Below, piece after piece: positions 63,894-64,000 of a stretch of 64,000 bases of DNA; position 1 is the stretch's first letter; each line of letters opens with the position of its first letter. The position numbers and the translations under genes were made by a program. Source of the stretch: Micromonospora rhizosphaerae (GTDB taxonomy: Bacteria; Actinomycetota; Actinomycetes; Mycobacteriales; Micromonosporaceae); the NCBI RefSeq assembly GCF_900091465.1, contig NZ_FMHV01000002.1, positions 4,588,001 to 4,652,000 of the forward strand, written 5' to 3'. The notes below the pieces were generated by a model. The model did no database searches and was not told the DNA's origin. It saw nothing but the letters and a program-made list of their open reading frames with translations.

Positions 63894-64000
63894 ATGTCTT
63901 CTGCGGGTACGACGGCTCGGCTGCTGCCGGGTGGGCCGGTGGCGGAGCAGATCCTGGCCGAGGTGGCCGAGGGTGTGCTGGCGCTGCGCGCGGCGGGGGT
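63894..64000 (+). CDS. folD: Methylenetetrahydrofolate dehydrogenase/cyclohydrolase FolD, N-terminus only
   Basis: ATG 63894, preceded by GCGAGGTGAG, opens a frame of 35 residues to the window edge: TARLLPGGPVAEQILAEVAE then GVLALRAAGV. This matches the opening helix of FolD (x-A-x-x-LxGxxVAxxIxxEVxxxVxxLxxxGV). The catalytic and Rossmann parts lie outside. The assignment rests on this segment only. Confidence 0.6.
   Translation, partial: MSSAGTTARLLPGGPVAEQILAEVAEGVLALRAAG

Overview
The window is high-GC DNA from an actinomycete, most likely a member of the Micromonosporaceae (Micromonospora-like). The reasons are GC-rich third positions, frequent GTG starts, stop/start overlaps of the ATGA and GTGA type, long GC hairpin terminators without T-runs, and families such as SARP regulators, MmpS-like proteins and an ArsR-phosphatase fusion. 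This assignment is inference; no rRNA or tRNA gene was recognised.

Left flank (1-12.7 kb): the start of a SARP-type regulator, a large secreted subtilase, a formate dehydrogenase alpha subunit whose reading frame crosses an in-frame TGA (selenocysteine, with a bacterial SECIS hairpin of E. coli fdhF geometry), an AraC/VOC/VOC/PPOX group, and a UvrA-like ABC protein.

Accessory block (12.7-49.5 kb): both edges carry clusters of the same ~19-nt repeat (TGGCTCA-N6-TGAGAA type), resembling the multiple terminal repeats of IS21-like elements. The interior is a patchwork of intact stress genes and gene relics. Intact genes include an NhaA-thioredoxin fusion, OsmC, MsrA/MsrB, an MFS transporter, a TetR regulator and MerB. 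Relics include CoaD, radical SAM, Ada, LtrA, SDR, ArsI/CadI, an IS630 transposase and an IS5-like transposase. A zinc-type alcohol dehydrogenase (MDR) family and a YjdJ-like acetyltransferase family recur several times between 18.4 and 29.2 kb, together with duplicated flanking DNA. Two arsenic loci follow. The first (32-37 kb, minus strand) has an ArsR-phosphatase fusion regulator, two arsenate reductases, an aquaporin, a 62-aa coupled ORF and TrxB. The second (40.3-46.4 kb) has three ArsR proteins, two flavoproteins, a Cys-Cys repeat peptide coupled to an M28 peptidase, and ArsN. Neither locus contains ArsB or Acr3. Between them lie a PadR/membrane-protein pair and a rifampin-phosphotransferase-like enzyme.

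Xer-like module (49.5-51.4 kb): a tyrosine recombinase whose start codon lies inside a dif-like 11-6-11 site, with a second dif-like site in the same orientation about 0.8 kb upstream. An MmpS-like gene lies between the two sites.

Right flank (51.4-64 kb): a carbon-acid/tetrulose catabolic locus. A PdxA-like dehydrogenase and a GntR regulator are transcribed leftwards. A rightward operon encodes a TIM-barrel enzyme, a DhaK-DhaL kinase, an RpiB-type isomerase, a TPI-type isomerase and a TctCBA tripartite transporter. TCCTAYAGGA palindromes lie in front of both transcription units. An AlkX/YcaQ-like glycosylase, a secreted phospholipase-D-like protein and the 5' end of folD complete the window.
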